Assembly: GCA_963925035.1 (NCBI GenBank)
Contig: CAWUSK010000007.1
Span: forward strand, 114,975 to 178,974
DNA length: 64,000 nucleotides
Reading direction: 5' to 3'
Source of the DNA: UBA4466 sp963925035
GTDB taxonomy: Bacteria > Bacteroidota > Bacteroidia > Flavobacteriales_D > Crocinitomicaceae
The notes below the pieces were generated by a model, which was not told where the DNA came from, did no database searches, and worked only from the letters and a program-made list of their open reading frames with translations. Made by a program: the position numbers and the translations under genes. This document shows positions 49,825 through 58,664 of this stretch, piece by piece (within the stretch, counting starts at the first letter, position 1; each line of letters opens with the position of its first letter).

Positions 49825-50769
49825 ATGAAAAAATTTGCATTAGGAGTTGATATTGGCGGAACAAACTCCGCATTTGGGCTTGTTGATGAAAATGGAGAGA
49901 TTCATTTTGAAGATTCCGTTATAACAACAATGTCTTCTAATCCAACGAGTTTGGTGCATGAGATTTGTAATCGTATTGAGGCTAAAACTGACTTAATCAA
50001 CGACATTTACGGGATTGGAATCGGTGCCCCGAATGGCAATTATTACAGCGGCGCTATCGAATTTGCCCCAAATTTAGCCTGGAAAGGAATCGTTCCATTG
50101 GTGAAAATATTTGAACAACGTTTTGGCGTAAAAGCAGTACTCACAAACGATGCAAACGCTGCAGCTGTGGGAGAACAATTGTTCGGTAACGCAAAAGACC
50201 TTACAGATTTCGTAACAATCACACTTGGGACAGGTCTAGGAAGTGGGATCATCATTGACAACCAACTGGTTTACGGAAAAAACAGTCTTGCCGGTGAATA
50301 TGGTCACATCCGCGTTGTTCCAGGTGGGAGAGATTGTGGTTGCGGAAGGAAGGGTTGTCTGGAAACATATGCTTCAGCAACTGGAGTTGTACGCTCAATT
50401 CAACTTTACGATTCAGCTTACAAAGCATCTTCAGGAATTCTGAACATTGAAAAACCAAAAGCAGAAGATGTATTTCGTCTTGCTGAAGCTGGAGATGTTT
50501 TCTGTTCAGAAATTATTGATTATACAGCTAAAATATTAGGAGAAGCACTGGCTGAATTTGCCTGTTTCTCCAACCCTCAAGCATATGTGCTTTTTGGTGG
50601 AATAGCTCAGAGTGGTGATGATTTTGCGCAAAAAGTCAAAGGATTTATGGAGATTGGCTTACTAAACATCTACAAAGGTCAAATTGAAATTAGAATTTCT
50701 TCACTTCACGAGAAAAATGCAGCAGTGCTAGGCGCAGCATCGTTAATTAGAAAAGAATTAGCAAAATGA
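49825..50769 (+). CDS. ROK family sugar kinase (glucokinase-like)
   Basis: This 314-residue kinase has the phosphate motif GVDIGGTNSAFGLVD at the N-terminus and the second ATP motif ITLGTGLGSGI. The ROK signature EYGHIRVVPGG contains the catalytic-site Glu and His. The zinc-binding loop is CGCGRKGCLETYAS. It likely phosphorylates glucose, mannose or an amino sugar. It overlaps the GH92 gene by four bases, so it may use mannose freed by that enzyme; this is inference from context. Confidence 0.88.
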   Translation: MKKFALGVDIGGTNSAFGLVDENGEIHFEDSVITTMSSNPTSLVHEICNRIEAKTDLINDIYGIGIGAPNGNYYSGAIEFAPNLAWKGIVPLVKIFEQRFGVKAVLTNDANAAAVGEQLFGNAKDLTDFVTITLGTGLGSGIIIDNQLVYGKNSLAGEYGHIRVVPGGRDCGCGRKGCLETYASATGVVRSIQLYDSAYKASSGILNIEKPKAEDVFRLAEAGDVFCSEIIDYTAKILGEALAEFACFSNPQAYVLFGGIAQSGDDFAQKVKGFMEIGLLNIYKGQIEIRISSLHEKNAAVLGAASLIRKELAK

Positions 50770-53768
50770 AACTAACAACACTCCTATTCGGAGGAATTTT
50801 ACTAATTTCTTCCATTTCTTTCGGTCAAATTGAAAATCTAAAAAAGGCACAAGATGTTCGAAAGGTACATTTCGACAGAGGTCAAACCGTTAATAAAAAA
50901 CATTTTTCTAAAACGCTCTACGTAAACCCGTTTATTGGAACTGGCGGGCACGGTCATACATATCCGGGCGCAAGCGCTCCTTTTGGAATGATGCAATTAA
51001 GTCCTGACACACGTTACGAGGGTTGGGACGGTTGTTCTGGTTATCATTATTCAGATTCAATTATTTACGGATTCAGTCACACACATTTATCTGGAACTGG
51101 TGTTCCAGATTATTGCGATTTACTTATCGTTCCTCAAAGTGGAAAAGCAATTACACAGCCGGGCTATTCAACTGAGGGGGGGTACGGATCGAAATTTTCG
51201 CATGCTAATGAAAAAGCGACTCCTGGATTCTACAGTGTTCATTTGGACGATGCAAACATTGATGTTCGCTTGACAGTGACGGAAAGAGCAGGATTTCATG
51301 AATACACTTTCAATAACACGAAAGACGAAAAACACATTTTAATCGACCTAGACCATCGTGATAAGCTTCACGGCGCCGAGTTCAATATCATTGACAAACA
51401 AACAATTGAAGGCCATCGGTTTTCTGAAGCTTGGGCCACAGACCAACTATTTTTCTTTCACTTAAAAACTGACATTCCATATTCGAAGGCAAAATTCATT
51501 CAAAAGAATGGACAGCACAAACTATTGCTCACCTTCCCCACTTCTGCCGTAAAAGTCAACGTTAAAGTCGGAATGTCAAATGTTGATACAAAAGGCGCGC
51601 GACAAAATTTAGAGAAAGAAATTCCTGATTGGGATTTCATGCAAGTGCATAAAACAACACAACGTGAATGGGAAAAGGAATTGGCGTGCGTATACTTCTA
51701 TTCAGAAAATGAAGAATACATGTTCAATTTCTACACGGCACTTTACCATTCTTTCTTAGCACCAAACGTATTTTCAGATGTGGACGGTCGCTACTTAGGT
51801 CTTGATATGAATATTCATCAACTTGGGGATAGCACAGACCAGCATTACACGGTTTTCTCCTTGTGGGATACCTATCGCGCTACTCACCCGTTGTTTACAT
51901 TGACACAAACAAGACGAAACAATGATTTTGTGCGAACGTTTCTTCGCCAATTTGACCAAGGAGGAGATTTACCAGTTTGGGAGTTGGCCGGCAATGAAAC
52001 CGCTTGTATGATTGGTTACCACAGTGTTTCAGTAATGGCTGATGCATACATTAAAAACACAGGTTTAACTGAAATTGAACGTATAATAAAAGCAATGAAG
52101 ACTACTGCTATGATTGATGAATTGGGTAAAAAACAATTTCATGAGCAAGGCTATATTAATGCTGGAAGCGAACCCGAATCAGTTTCAAAGGCACTCGAAT
52201 ATGCTTACGATGATTTTTGCATCTCACAAACAATTGAAACAGCGAATAAACGCAATGGGACTGCATTGGAAAATCCTTTTACGCTAAGTCAATTCAACTT
52301 CATCAATAATTTTGATCCAACGACTAAATTCATGCGCGCTAGACGAAATGGACAATGGTTCTACCCATTTGATCCAGCCGAAGTAAATTTCAATTACACG
52401 GAAGCAAACAGTTGGCAATATTCCTTGTATGCGCCACATGCGGTTGGCGTTTTACGCGATTTATTAGGTGGAAAAGACAGTCTTGAAGTTTGGTTGGACA
52501 GACTATTCTCCACTAAAATGGAACTTTCTGGAAGACATCAAGTTGATATTACAGGATTGATTGGGCAATACGCACATGGAAATGAACCCTCACATCATAT
52601 GGCTTATTTGTACAATTACACCAATCGCCCTGATAAAACGCAATTGTTAACAAATCAAATCATTAATTCCATGTATCAAAATGCGCCAGATGGACTTTCT
52701 GGAAATGAAGATTGTGGACAAATGTCTTCTTGGTACGTGATGACAGCATTAGGCTTGTATCAAATTGCTCCAGGGAATCCTTATTATGAATTAACTTGCC
52801 CAATTACTAATAAAGCATCGATTAAGCTAGAGAATGGTAAAACACTGAATGTCATTACAAATGACGGTAGTGGAAAGAAGATGTATATAGACTCAGTTTA
52901 CTTTAATGGAGAAAAAGTTGAAGGTTCATTTATTTCTCATGAAGAGTTACTTAACGGTGGGACATTAAGCTTTAAACTAATAGAATCGCCTAAGAAACAA
53001 CAATTAGGAAAGCCAAATGCGCCGACGTTAATGACAATTCCAGAAGCGTTTGTATCCATTCCATTCTTTTATGAGACAGAGCACGTGTTCATCGATACAA
53101 TGACGATTTCGTTAGGTGTTGTAACTCCAAAAAACGCTAAAATCTATTATACCTTAGATGGCACGGATCCGTCTATCTCTTCTGCGCTTTACAATAATCC
53201 TTTTACAATTTCTTCAACAACAAATATTAAAGTAGTTGCTATCAGTAAGTTTGGACGAAGCACAACCATTTCGAATCAATTTATTAAAAAGGACAATAGC
53301 GTTTCACTTGATTTAAAATCAAGCTATGCCAACCAATATGCTGCAGGCGGACCTTTTTCACTTATAGATGGAATTACTGGAGGAAATGAATACCGTACAG
53401 GCGATTGGCAAGGCTTCTGGGAACAAGATGTAGTTGCTGAAGTCTCGTTTACCGAAGCTCGTATGCTAAAATCAGTTGGAGTGAATTGTTTGAGTGATAT
53501 GAAATCATGGATATTTCTACCAGAAGAAATCATTTTTGAAATTTCAACAGATGGAATTAATTATACAGCATTAAGTCCAATAAAAGTTGCTCAAGAGGTG
53601 AAATCGGACATGCTTCCTCACCGAAAGTCTTTCACAGTAGGAACAAATAGTTCTGCTGCAATTAAAAGCATTCGTTTACGCGTTAAACCGACAAAAGAAT
53701 GTCCCGATTGGCATTTAGGTGACGGAAATCCAACATGGTTATTTCTAGACGAAATAACCTTCGAATAA
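50766..53768 (+). CDS. GH92 alpha-mannosidase with C-terminal accessory domains
   Basis: This secreted exo-alpha-mannosidase belongs to GH92, calcium-dependent inverting enzymes. A signal peptide (residues 1-20, ending ISFGQ) precedes the N-terminal sandwich domain with VNPFIGTGGHGHTYPGASAP. The (alpha/alpha)6 barrel contains WDTYRATHPL and GNEDCGQMSSWYV, with catalytic acids of the family. Beyond about residue 745 come a chitobiase C-terminal-like domain (IYYTLDGTDPSISS) and an F5/8-type carbohydrate-binding-like domain. It has 1000 residues, longer than the ~750-residue core. It is the last gene of the rarA run. Confidence 0.93.
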   Translation: MKLTTLLFGGILLISSISFGQIENLKKAQDVRKVHFDRGQTVNKKHFSKTLYVNPFIGTGGHGHTYPGASAPFGMMQLSPDTRYEGWDGCSGYHYSDSIIYGFSHTHLSGTGVPDYCDLLIVPQSGKAITQPGYSTEGGYGSKFSHANEKATPGFYSVHLDDANIDVRLTVTERAGFHEYTFNNTKDEKHILIDLDHRDKLHGAEFNIIDKQTIEGHRFSEAWATDQLFFFHLKTDIPYSKAKFIQKNGQHKLLLTFPTSAVKVNVKVGMSNVDTKGARQNLEKEIPDWDFMQVHKTTQREWEKELACVYFYSENEEYMFNFYTALYHSFLAPNVFSDVDGRYLGLDMNIHQLGDSTDQHYTVFSLWDTYRATHPLFTLTQTRRNNDFVRTFLRQFDQGGDLPVWELAGNETACMIGYHSVSVMADAYIKNTGLTEIERIIKAMKTTAMIDELGKKQFHEQGYINAGSEPESVSKALEYAYDDFCISQTIETANKRNGTALENPFTLSQFNFINNFDPTTKFMRARRNGQWFYPFDPAEVNFNYTEANSWQYSLYAPHAVGVLRDLLGGKDSLEVWLDRLFSTKMELSGRHQVDITGLIGQYAHGNEPSHHMAYLYNYTNRPDKTQLLTNQIINSMYQNAPDGLSGNEDCGQMSSWYVMTALGLYQIAPGNPYYELTCPITNKASIKLENGKTLNVITNDGSGKKMYIDSVYFNGEKVEGSFISHEELLNGGTLSFKLIESPKKQQLGKPNAPTLMTIPEAFVSIPFFYETEHVFIDTMTISLGVVTPKNAKIYYTLDGTDPSISSALYNNPFTISSTTNIKVVAISKFGRSTTISNQFIKKDNSVSLDLKSSYANQYAAGGPFSLIDGITGGNEYRTGDWQGFWEQDVVAEVSFTEARMLKSVGVNCLSDMKSWIFLPEEIIFEISTDGINYTALSPIKVAQEVKSDMLPHRKSFTVGTNSSAAIKSIRLRVKPTKECPDWHLGDGNPTWLFLDEITFE

Positions 53769-53891
53769 ATCAGTCTTAACAAATGTTCATGAATTGTTAA
53801 TATTTAATTCAATTAAACAAGTACGATTCCTACTCATCATACTAGAAAGTTGGTATTTTAGCGGGAATATTTACAAATCAAAGAAAAGAAA

Positions 53892-56030
53892 ATGAAAAAT
53901 TTTAAAATCTCTTTAATCGCCTTCATGCTGATTCTCTCCTCAGTTGTTAAAGCGGATGAAGGAATGTGGTTGCCATTTTTATTGGGTAGAAATTATGAAG
54001 ACATGAAAAAACATGGTCTTAATTTGACTCAAGAGGAAATATATTCTCTCAACAATTCATCTTTAAAAGATGCGATCATCTCGTTCGGTGGATTCTGTAC
54101 AGGTGAAATCATTTCTAAGAAAGGATTGATCTTAACTAATCACCACTGCGGATACGATGCTATCGCTGGTGCCTCTACTAAAGCAAATAATTATTTAGAC
54201 GAAGGTTTTTGGGCAAGAAGTTTAGACCAAGAAATTCCAGTTGCAGGATTAACAGCGTCATTTATTATTCGTATTGAAGACGTTTCTGCTACAATAAATA
54301 AGGAATTGAACGAGAACATGACTTTGGAAGAGCGTAACGCTAAAATCAAGGAATTGTCTGCGGTTCTATCTAAAGATGCAACAGAAGGAACACATTACGA
54401 AGCATTCGTGCGTGATTTTTATGAAGGAAATGAGTTTTATTTATTCGTAAAGGAAACTTTCAACGATGTTAGAATGGTTGGAGCACCGCCTCAATCTGCT
54501 GGTAAATTCGGTGGAGATACAGACAACTGGATGTGGCCGCGTCATACGGCAGATTTTTCAATGTTTAGAATTTATGCCGATGCTGACAATAAGCCTGCAC
54601 AATTCTCAGCTGAGAATAAGCCTTACACTCCAAAACATTCTTTGCCAATCTCAATCAAAGGAGTTCAAGAAAACGATTACGCTATGATTCTTGGTTTTCC
54701 AGGTTCAACAGATCGTTATTTAAGTTCTTGGGGAGTTGAACAAGCAGTTTCCAAAGAACAGCCGAAACGTGTTGATATTCGTGGTGTAAAATTGGACATC
54801 ATGAAGTCATACATGGACAAAGATGTTGATTTGAGATTGAAGTACTCATCTAAATATGCGCAAGTAGCAAATTACTGGAAGTATTTCATTGGACAATCAG
54901 AACAATTGAAAAACAATAAAGTCGCTGATAAAAAACGTAAGATTGAATCAGAATTTAAAACTTTCGTAGCCGGAAAAGATTTGTACAAGGACGTACTTCC
55001 TTCTCTTGAAAAGTATTACGCAGCAACAAATGATGTGATTAATATTAAGGTTTACCAGTCTGAATTTATCTACACGGTTGATGCTAATCTTGCTGCTTTC
55101 AGATATAAATTCTGGATTGACGCAATCAAAGGAGGAAATGCTGAACGTGCTGAGATGATCTTAGGTCGTTTGAATCAAGTCGTTGATGAATACTATGAGA
55201 ATGCAAACACTGAATTGGAAGCACAAACGATTCACGATGTATTGGAAATGTATTTAAAAGATATTCCAGTTTCTCAAATGGGTCCACTTGCAAAATCAAT
55301 TGCAGTAAAAGGTCACAAAGGATTGGATAAATTCTTTAAAGGGATAAAGTCAAAATCAATTTTCCTGAACAAAGATAAATTTGAAGCATTTAAAGCGAAA
55401 CCAACTGAAAAAGCATTGTTGGCAGATCCATTGTTCAAATTAATCATGGACATGAATGGCGCTCATACACTAGCTACAAGTACAGATGAAATTACAAAAG
55501 CGACTGATGCTCAAGAGCAGGCAAATCGTTTATTTGTAAAGGGATTACGTGAAATGCAACCGGAGAAGAAATTTTATCCGAATGCAAATTCAACGATGCG
55601 TTTGACGTACGGTAATGTTTTACCTTACGATCCTAAAGATGGAGTTTCATACCACTACACGACTTCTATCGATGGTGTAATGGAAAAAGAAGATCCGAAT
55701 GTTGCGGAATTCAACGTTCACCCAAGAATCAAAGAAGTCTGGAGCAGAAAAGATTTCGGTCAATATGCTGATAAAGATGGAAACTTAACGGTCAACTTCT
55801 TATCAAATAACGATATTACAGGCGGTAACTCAGGTTCTCCAGTGATAAATGGTGACGGTCAATTAATTGGAACTGCTTTTGACGGTAACTGGGAAGCGAT
55901 GTCAGGAGATATTTACTTTGAGCCTAACATTCAACGTACAATATCTTTAGATATCCGTTACACGCTTTGGTTGGTTGATAAATGCTTTGGTGCAACAAAC
56001 CTAATCGAAGAAATGGAATTAGTGAAGTAG
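53892..56030 (+). CDS. S46 family dipeptidyl peptidase (DPP7-like)
   Basis: This secreted serine exopeptidase removes dipeptides from oligopeptides. The signal peptide ends near VVKADEGMW. The catalytic histidine is His85 in TNHHCGYDAI and the catalytic serine is Ser647 in GNSGSPV. The residue 18 positions after the serine is Gly665. In family work Gly here marks DPP7-type enzymes (broad, hydrophobic P1), whereas Arg marks DPP11 (Asp/Glu P1). The 712 residues match DPP7. A terminator follows, and the gene is separate from the GH92 run by 123 bases. Confidence 0.93.
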   Translation: MKNFKISLIAFMLILSSVVKADEGMWLPFLLGRNYEDMKKHGLNLTQEEIYSLNNSSLKDAIISFGGFCTGEIISKKGLILTNHHCGYDAIAGASTKANNYLDEGFWARSLDQEIPVAGLTASFIIRIEDVSATINKELNENMTLEERNAKIKELSAVLSKDATEGTHYEAFVRDFYEGNEFYLFVKETFNDVRMVGAPPQSAGKFGGDTDNWMWPRHTADFSMFRIYADADNKPAQFSAENKPYTPKHSLPISIKGVQENDYAMILGFPGSTDRYLSSWGVEQAVSKEQPKRVDIRGVKLDIMKSYMDKDVDLRLKYSSKYAQVANYWKYFIGQSEQLKNNKVADKKRKIESEFKTFVAGKDLYKDVLPSLEKYYAATNDVINIKVYQSEFIYTVDANLAAFRYKFWIDAIKGGNAERAEMILGRLNQVVDEYYENANTELEAQTIHDVLEMYLKDIPVSQMGPLAKSIAVKGHKGLDKFFKGIKSKSIFLNKDKFEAFKAKPTEKALLADPLFKLIMDMNGAHTLATSTDEITKATDAQEQANRLFVKGLREMQPEKKFYPNANSTMRLTYGNVLPYDPKDGVSYHYTTSIDGVMEKEDPNVAEFNVHPRIKEVWSRKDFGQYADKDGNLTVNFLSNNDITGGNSGSPVINGDGQLIGTAFDGNWEAMSGDIYFEPNIQRTISLDIRYTLWLVDKCFGATNLIEEMELVK

Positions 56031-56051
56031 TTGATCCAACTTCAACACTGA

Positions 56052-56087
56052 AAAATCCCGTTGACTAAGTAGTTAATGGGATTTTTT
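56052..56087 (+). terminator. Rho-independent terminator after the S46 peptidase gene
   Basis: AATCCCGTTGACT / AGTTAATGGGATT forms a long stem (with two wobble pairs) around AAGT. It is flanked by A5 and T7, 21 bases after the stop codon. Confidence 0.88.
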
Positions 56088-56299
56088 TATCCTTTCAAAT
56101 GGCATAAATGGAATTAAAAGTTTTTTCTCTTTACTTTTATTGCTGGGATACTAATATTTGGGGCTATCAAAAAAGGTGATCAAGAAATAAAATCTCCTTT
56201 CACTTTCAACCTATATACGAAACTATCAAAGGGTACATTACTGTAAGTCTAAGTTTGTCTATCTGCCCAAATGAGCAAAAATGATTTTCTGAAATATGA

Positions 56300-56740
56300 A
56301 ATGAGGCCTACAAAGAAGAAGTTGATTACCAAGGGCTGGTAGAATGGTTGAAATTTAAACTCCGTCAACATAAAGACCGTGTTCAGATCATTGATTTTTT
56401 AATGGGCATAGCATTCATTGATGGAGTCATAAACGAAAAGGAGTTGCACTTGATGAATAACTTAGTAATGCGCTTGGGACTATCTCCAAAAGAATTTGAA
56501 GGTATTCTTGGAATGCACAAGACATATGAAGAGAAATCAGTAAAAGCCAAGCAAAAACATAAGTTCCTTATGTAAGTAAGCTGAAATTGGCGACGCAAAT
56601 TCTAGGAGTTTCTGAATACGCCTCCTTGGATGAAATTAAAATTGCATCACCCAGATCGATTTTTAAATGAAAGCGAAGAGCAACTGAAAATTGCACAAGA
56701 AGGATTCATGCACGTAAAAAAAAGTATCAGAAATAATTAA
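56300..56740 (+). pseudogene. Decayed DjlA-like TerB-DnaJ co-chaperone
   Basis: The first frame (56300-56575) reads VDYQGLVEWLKFKLRQHKDR, then a TerB-like segment FLMGIAFIDGVINEKELHL and LGLSPKEFEGILGMHKTY. After a frameshift near 56575 the frame gives ATQILGVSEYASLDEIK, the start of a J domain. After a second shift near 56640 it gives KLHHPDRFLNESEEQLKIAQ with the HPD motif. Helix II of the J domain is deleted between the last two. A hydrophobic piece (ILIFGAIKKG) near 56145-56180 may be the membrane anchor. The gene cannot make a working protein. Confidence 0.72.
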
Positions 56741-56753
56741 GAAAATGATTTAA

Positions 56754-57797
56754 TTAAAGTTCTGACAACCACTTCATGGTGTCAACTCCATCTGCGTAAT
56801 CGTTTAGCTTCGGCCTTTGTGCATCGCCAAAAGGAGTGTACTTTCCTCCTACTACAACTTGGATTTGGTCCTTGTGTGATTCAATATATTTAGTCACTTC
56901 TTGTTCATTTTCGTAAAAATGGTAGTGAATCATTGCCAAAGGCGAAAATAGTAATTCAGTTTCTCTTAACAAGACGAAATTATTATCCAGCAAAGGAGAT
57001 TGATTCATCAAATAAACAGTTTTATTGTAATCGTAGTTATTGCCATATTTGTTGTTGCTGATTACGTTTGAATAACCAAAAATACCTTCAAAAAATCTTG
57101 AAATTTCAAATCCTTTTGGAAACAAAACGTGCGATACATTTCTACAACCCAAACCGAAATAATTGAAAACATCACTTCCAAGAGCTTCAATATGCTCTTT
57201 CGTTTCATTCCCCGTAAATACAGCCAAAGAAGTCCTATTACTTCTAAAAATGTGCGGATATTTACCGAAATACTGTTCGAAGTATTTCAAGGAATTATCA
57301 CTTCCTGTAGCAATTACAGCTTCAATCCCTTCCAATCGTCCAGTTGTCAAAACAATGCGTTCTTTCAATTCTGGTACAAATGAAATAAGGTGCTCGGCCA
57401 AAGCTGGCAACAACGATTTATCGTCCGAACTTAATTTACAAATTACCTTATGTCCAGAAACGAGTGTCGAAAGAAAATCGTGGAAACCTACCAAAGGAAT
57501 ATTTCCAGCCATAATCAAGGCTACAGATTTTGGTTTTTCTGTAAATGAATAAGTTCCAGCCCATTCAGTCAATTGTTCTTCAGTCAATTGCATTCCGAGC
57601 GCCAACAAACTTTGCTGAACACTTTCTTTTGTAAACCAACCGTTGTAAGCTATTTGACGGCTTACAACCAACTGTAATTGTTCGTATTCATTTTTCGTAA
57701 CGCCTAGATTGAAATCTTGCCACTCTCTCTCTTCACCCAAAGAAACCATTAGTTTTCCGAGTTGTAAGAATCCTTTTATTATCGCTTCTTGCTTCAC
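56754..57797 (-). CDS. LuxC-like acyl-CoA reductase
   Basis: This 347-residue protein of the aldehyde dehydrogenase superfamily matches the LuxC/acyl-CoA reductase family. It has ALIMAGNIPLVGFHDFLSTL and CKLSSDD, and IATGSDNSLKYFEQYFG. The presumed catalytic cysteine is in FNYFGLGCRNVSHVLFP. It would reduce acyl-CoA to the aldehyde with NADPH. The start codon is GTG, 4 bases after a TAACTTTG box. It is divergent from a ferredoxin gene, a neighbourhood I recall from other Bacteroidetes. Confidence 0.85.
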   Translation of the reverse strand: MKQEAIIKGFLQLGKLMVSLGEEREWQDFNLGVTKNEYEQLQLVVSRQIAYNGWFTKESVQQSLLALGMQLTEEQLTEWAGTYSFTEKPKSVALIMAGNIPLVGFHDFLSTLVSGHKVICKLSSDDKSLLPALAEHLISFVPELKERIVLTTGRLEGIEAVIATGSDNSLKYFEQYFGKYPHIFRSNRTSLAVFTGNETKEHIEALGSDVFNYFGLGCRNVSHVLFPKGFEISRFFEGIFGYSNVISNNKYGNNYDYNKTVYLMNQSPLLDNNFVLLRETELLFSPLAMIHYHFYENEQEVTKYIESHKDQIQVVVGGKYTPFGDAQRPKLNDYADGVDTMKWLSEL

Positions 57798-57801
57798 GGT
57801 A

Positions 57802-57809
57802 CAAAGTTA
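57802..57809 (-). promoter_or_regulatory. -7 box directly before the acyl-CoA reductase gene (TAACTTTG)
   Basis: TAACTTTG matches TAnnTTTG and ends 4 bases before the GTG start, implying a leaderless transcript. No -33 TTG is found at 17-23 bases. Confidence 0.5.
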
Positions 57810-57840
57810 ATGCTTAAAACCTTTTTGTACTAGTTTTTTA

Positions 57841-57975
57841 CCGCAAAGTAAAAAGTAAGAACAATTACAAACGGAAGTTAAATGCACAAAGATTTTTACA
57901 TCTATAAAATGGATGTCTTTGTGCTCTTTTCTTTTCAGTTCTATACTTCTCTTATCCTTGGCGTCTTTGCGATAA
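57841..57975. repeat. Palindromic dispersed-type repeat element
   Basis: The outer arms are CGCAAAG (57842-57848) and CTTTGCG (57965-57971). The inner arms are GCACAAAGA (57884-57892) and TCTTTGTGC (57916-57924), with ACATC/GATGT nested at the centre. It has no coding potential. GCAAAG-rich palindromes like this recur in many flavobacterial genomes as I remember them, but only one copy was noticed here. Confidence 0.55.
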
Positions 57976-58055
57976 AAACTTGTTTAATATTCACATTCAA
58001 TGTTAAGAACTCCATATTTATTAGCTATATCATATAAAAAGTAAATCAAGCTGTG

Positions 58056-58063
58056 TATATTTG
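58056..58063 (+). promoter_or_regulatory. -7 box of the ferredoxin gene (TATATTTG)
   Basis: TATATTTG matches TAnnTTTG and lies 19 bases before the ATG at 58083. It supports that start over the in-frame one at 58053, which would lie upstream of the transcription start. Confidence 0.6.
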
Positions 58064-58082
58064 CAAAAGTAAATCAAAGAAA

Positions 58083-58430
58083 ATGGCAATTATTATAACA
58101 GACGAGTGTATCAATTGTGGCGCATGTGAACCAGAGTGTCCAAACAACGCTATCTACGAAGGTGGCGCTGAATGGAGATATTCAGATGGGACATCTTTAA
58201 CTGGAATGATTACAACCTTGAACGGTGATGACGTTGTTGCTGACGATACAAAGGAACCAGTTGATATGGATGTATATTACATCGTAACTGATAAATGCAC
58301 TGAGTGTGTTGGTTTTCATGACGAACCTCAATGCGCTGCTGTTTGTCCTGTAGACTGCTGTGTTGATGATCCAGATTTTAGAGAGTCTGATGATGAACTG
58401 CTTGCAAAAAAAGATTTCATGCACCTATAA
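58083..58430 (+). CDS. 4Fe-4S dicluster ferredoxin
   Basis: The 115-residue protein starts MAIIITDECINCGACEPECPNNAIY, giving the first CxxCxxCxxxCP cluster motif. The second cluster is in CTECVGFHDEPQCAAVCPVDCC, which has a longer loop between the second and third cysteines, as in YfhL-type ferredoxins. The segment between (about residues 25-65) is acidic. It is a small soluble electron carrier. Its position beside the acyl-CoA reductase is suggestive only. A terminator follows 29 bases after the stop. Confidence 0.9.
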   Translation: MAIIITDECINCGACEPECPNNAIYEGGAEWRYSDGTSLTGMITTLNGDDVVADDTKEPVDMDVYYIVTDKCTECVGFHDEPQCAAVCPVDCCVDDPDFRESDDELLAKKDFMHL

Positions 58431-58459
58431 GCTTTTTAAAGCATCAAAATAGACATTGC

Positions 58460-58493
58460 CGTTGTTCATTCATTTGAGCAACGATTTTTTTTT
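58460..58493 (+). terminator. Rho-independent terminator after ferredoxin
   Basis: CGTTGTTCA / TGAGCAACG (one T-G pair) at 58460-58483 is followed by A and nine T's. Confidence 0.85.
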
Positions 58494-58513
58494 GAAGTTT
58501 TACCAAATAAGCA

Positions 58514-58543
58514 TTGCCAAAAAGAATAATCGTGTTACTTTTG
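58514..58543 (+). promoter_or_regulatory. Promoter of the SRP RNA gene (TTG-N19-TACTTTTG)
   Basis: TTG (58514-58516) is followed after exactly 19 bases by TACTTTTG (58536-58543). The SRP RNA stem begins 4-6 bases after the box, which fixes the transcription start distance for this promoter class in this genome. Confidence 0.85.
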
Positions 58544-58546
58544 CGG

Positions 58547-58648
58547 CTGGGGTAAGTCTTGTACGACCAGCTCCCTCTGAATCCTCCAGGTCGGGAACGA
58601 AGCAAAGGTAAGAGGTTGAGCGGTGCGATATGAGTAGCTTACCCCTCT
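58547..58648 (+). ncRNA. ffs: Signal recognition particle RNA, small bacterial type
   Basis: This 4.5S-type RNA binds Ffh and directs nascent membrane proteins to the Sec/YidC machinery. The conserved Ffh-binding domain CCAGGTCGGGAACGAAGCA lies at 58586-58604, with a GGAA tetraloop and the asymmetric AGCA side. The terminal stem pairs GGGGTAAG (58549-58556) with CTTACCCC (58638-58645), followed by C and eight T's that serve as terminator. The length of about 100 bases shows the Alu domain is absent. Confidence 0.93.
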
Positions 58649-58664
58649 TTTTTTTAAAAAAAAT

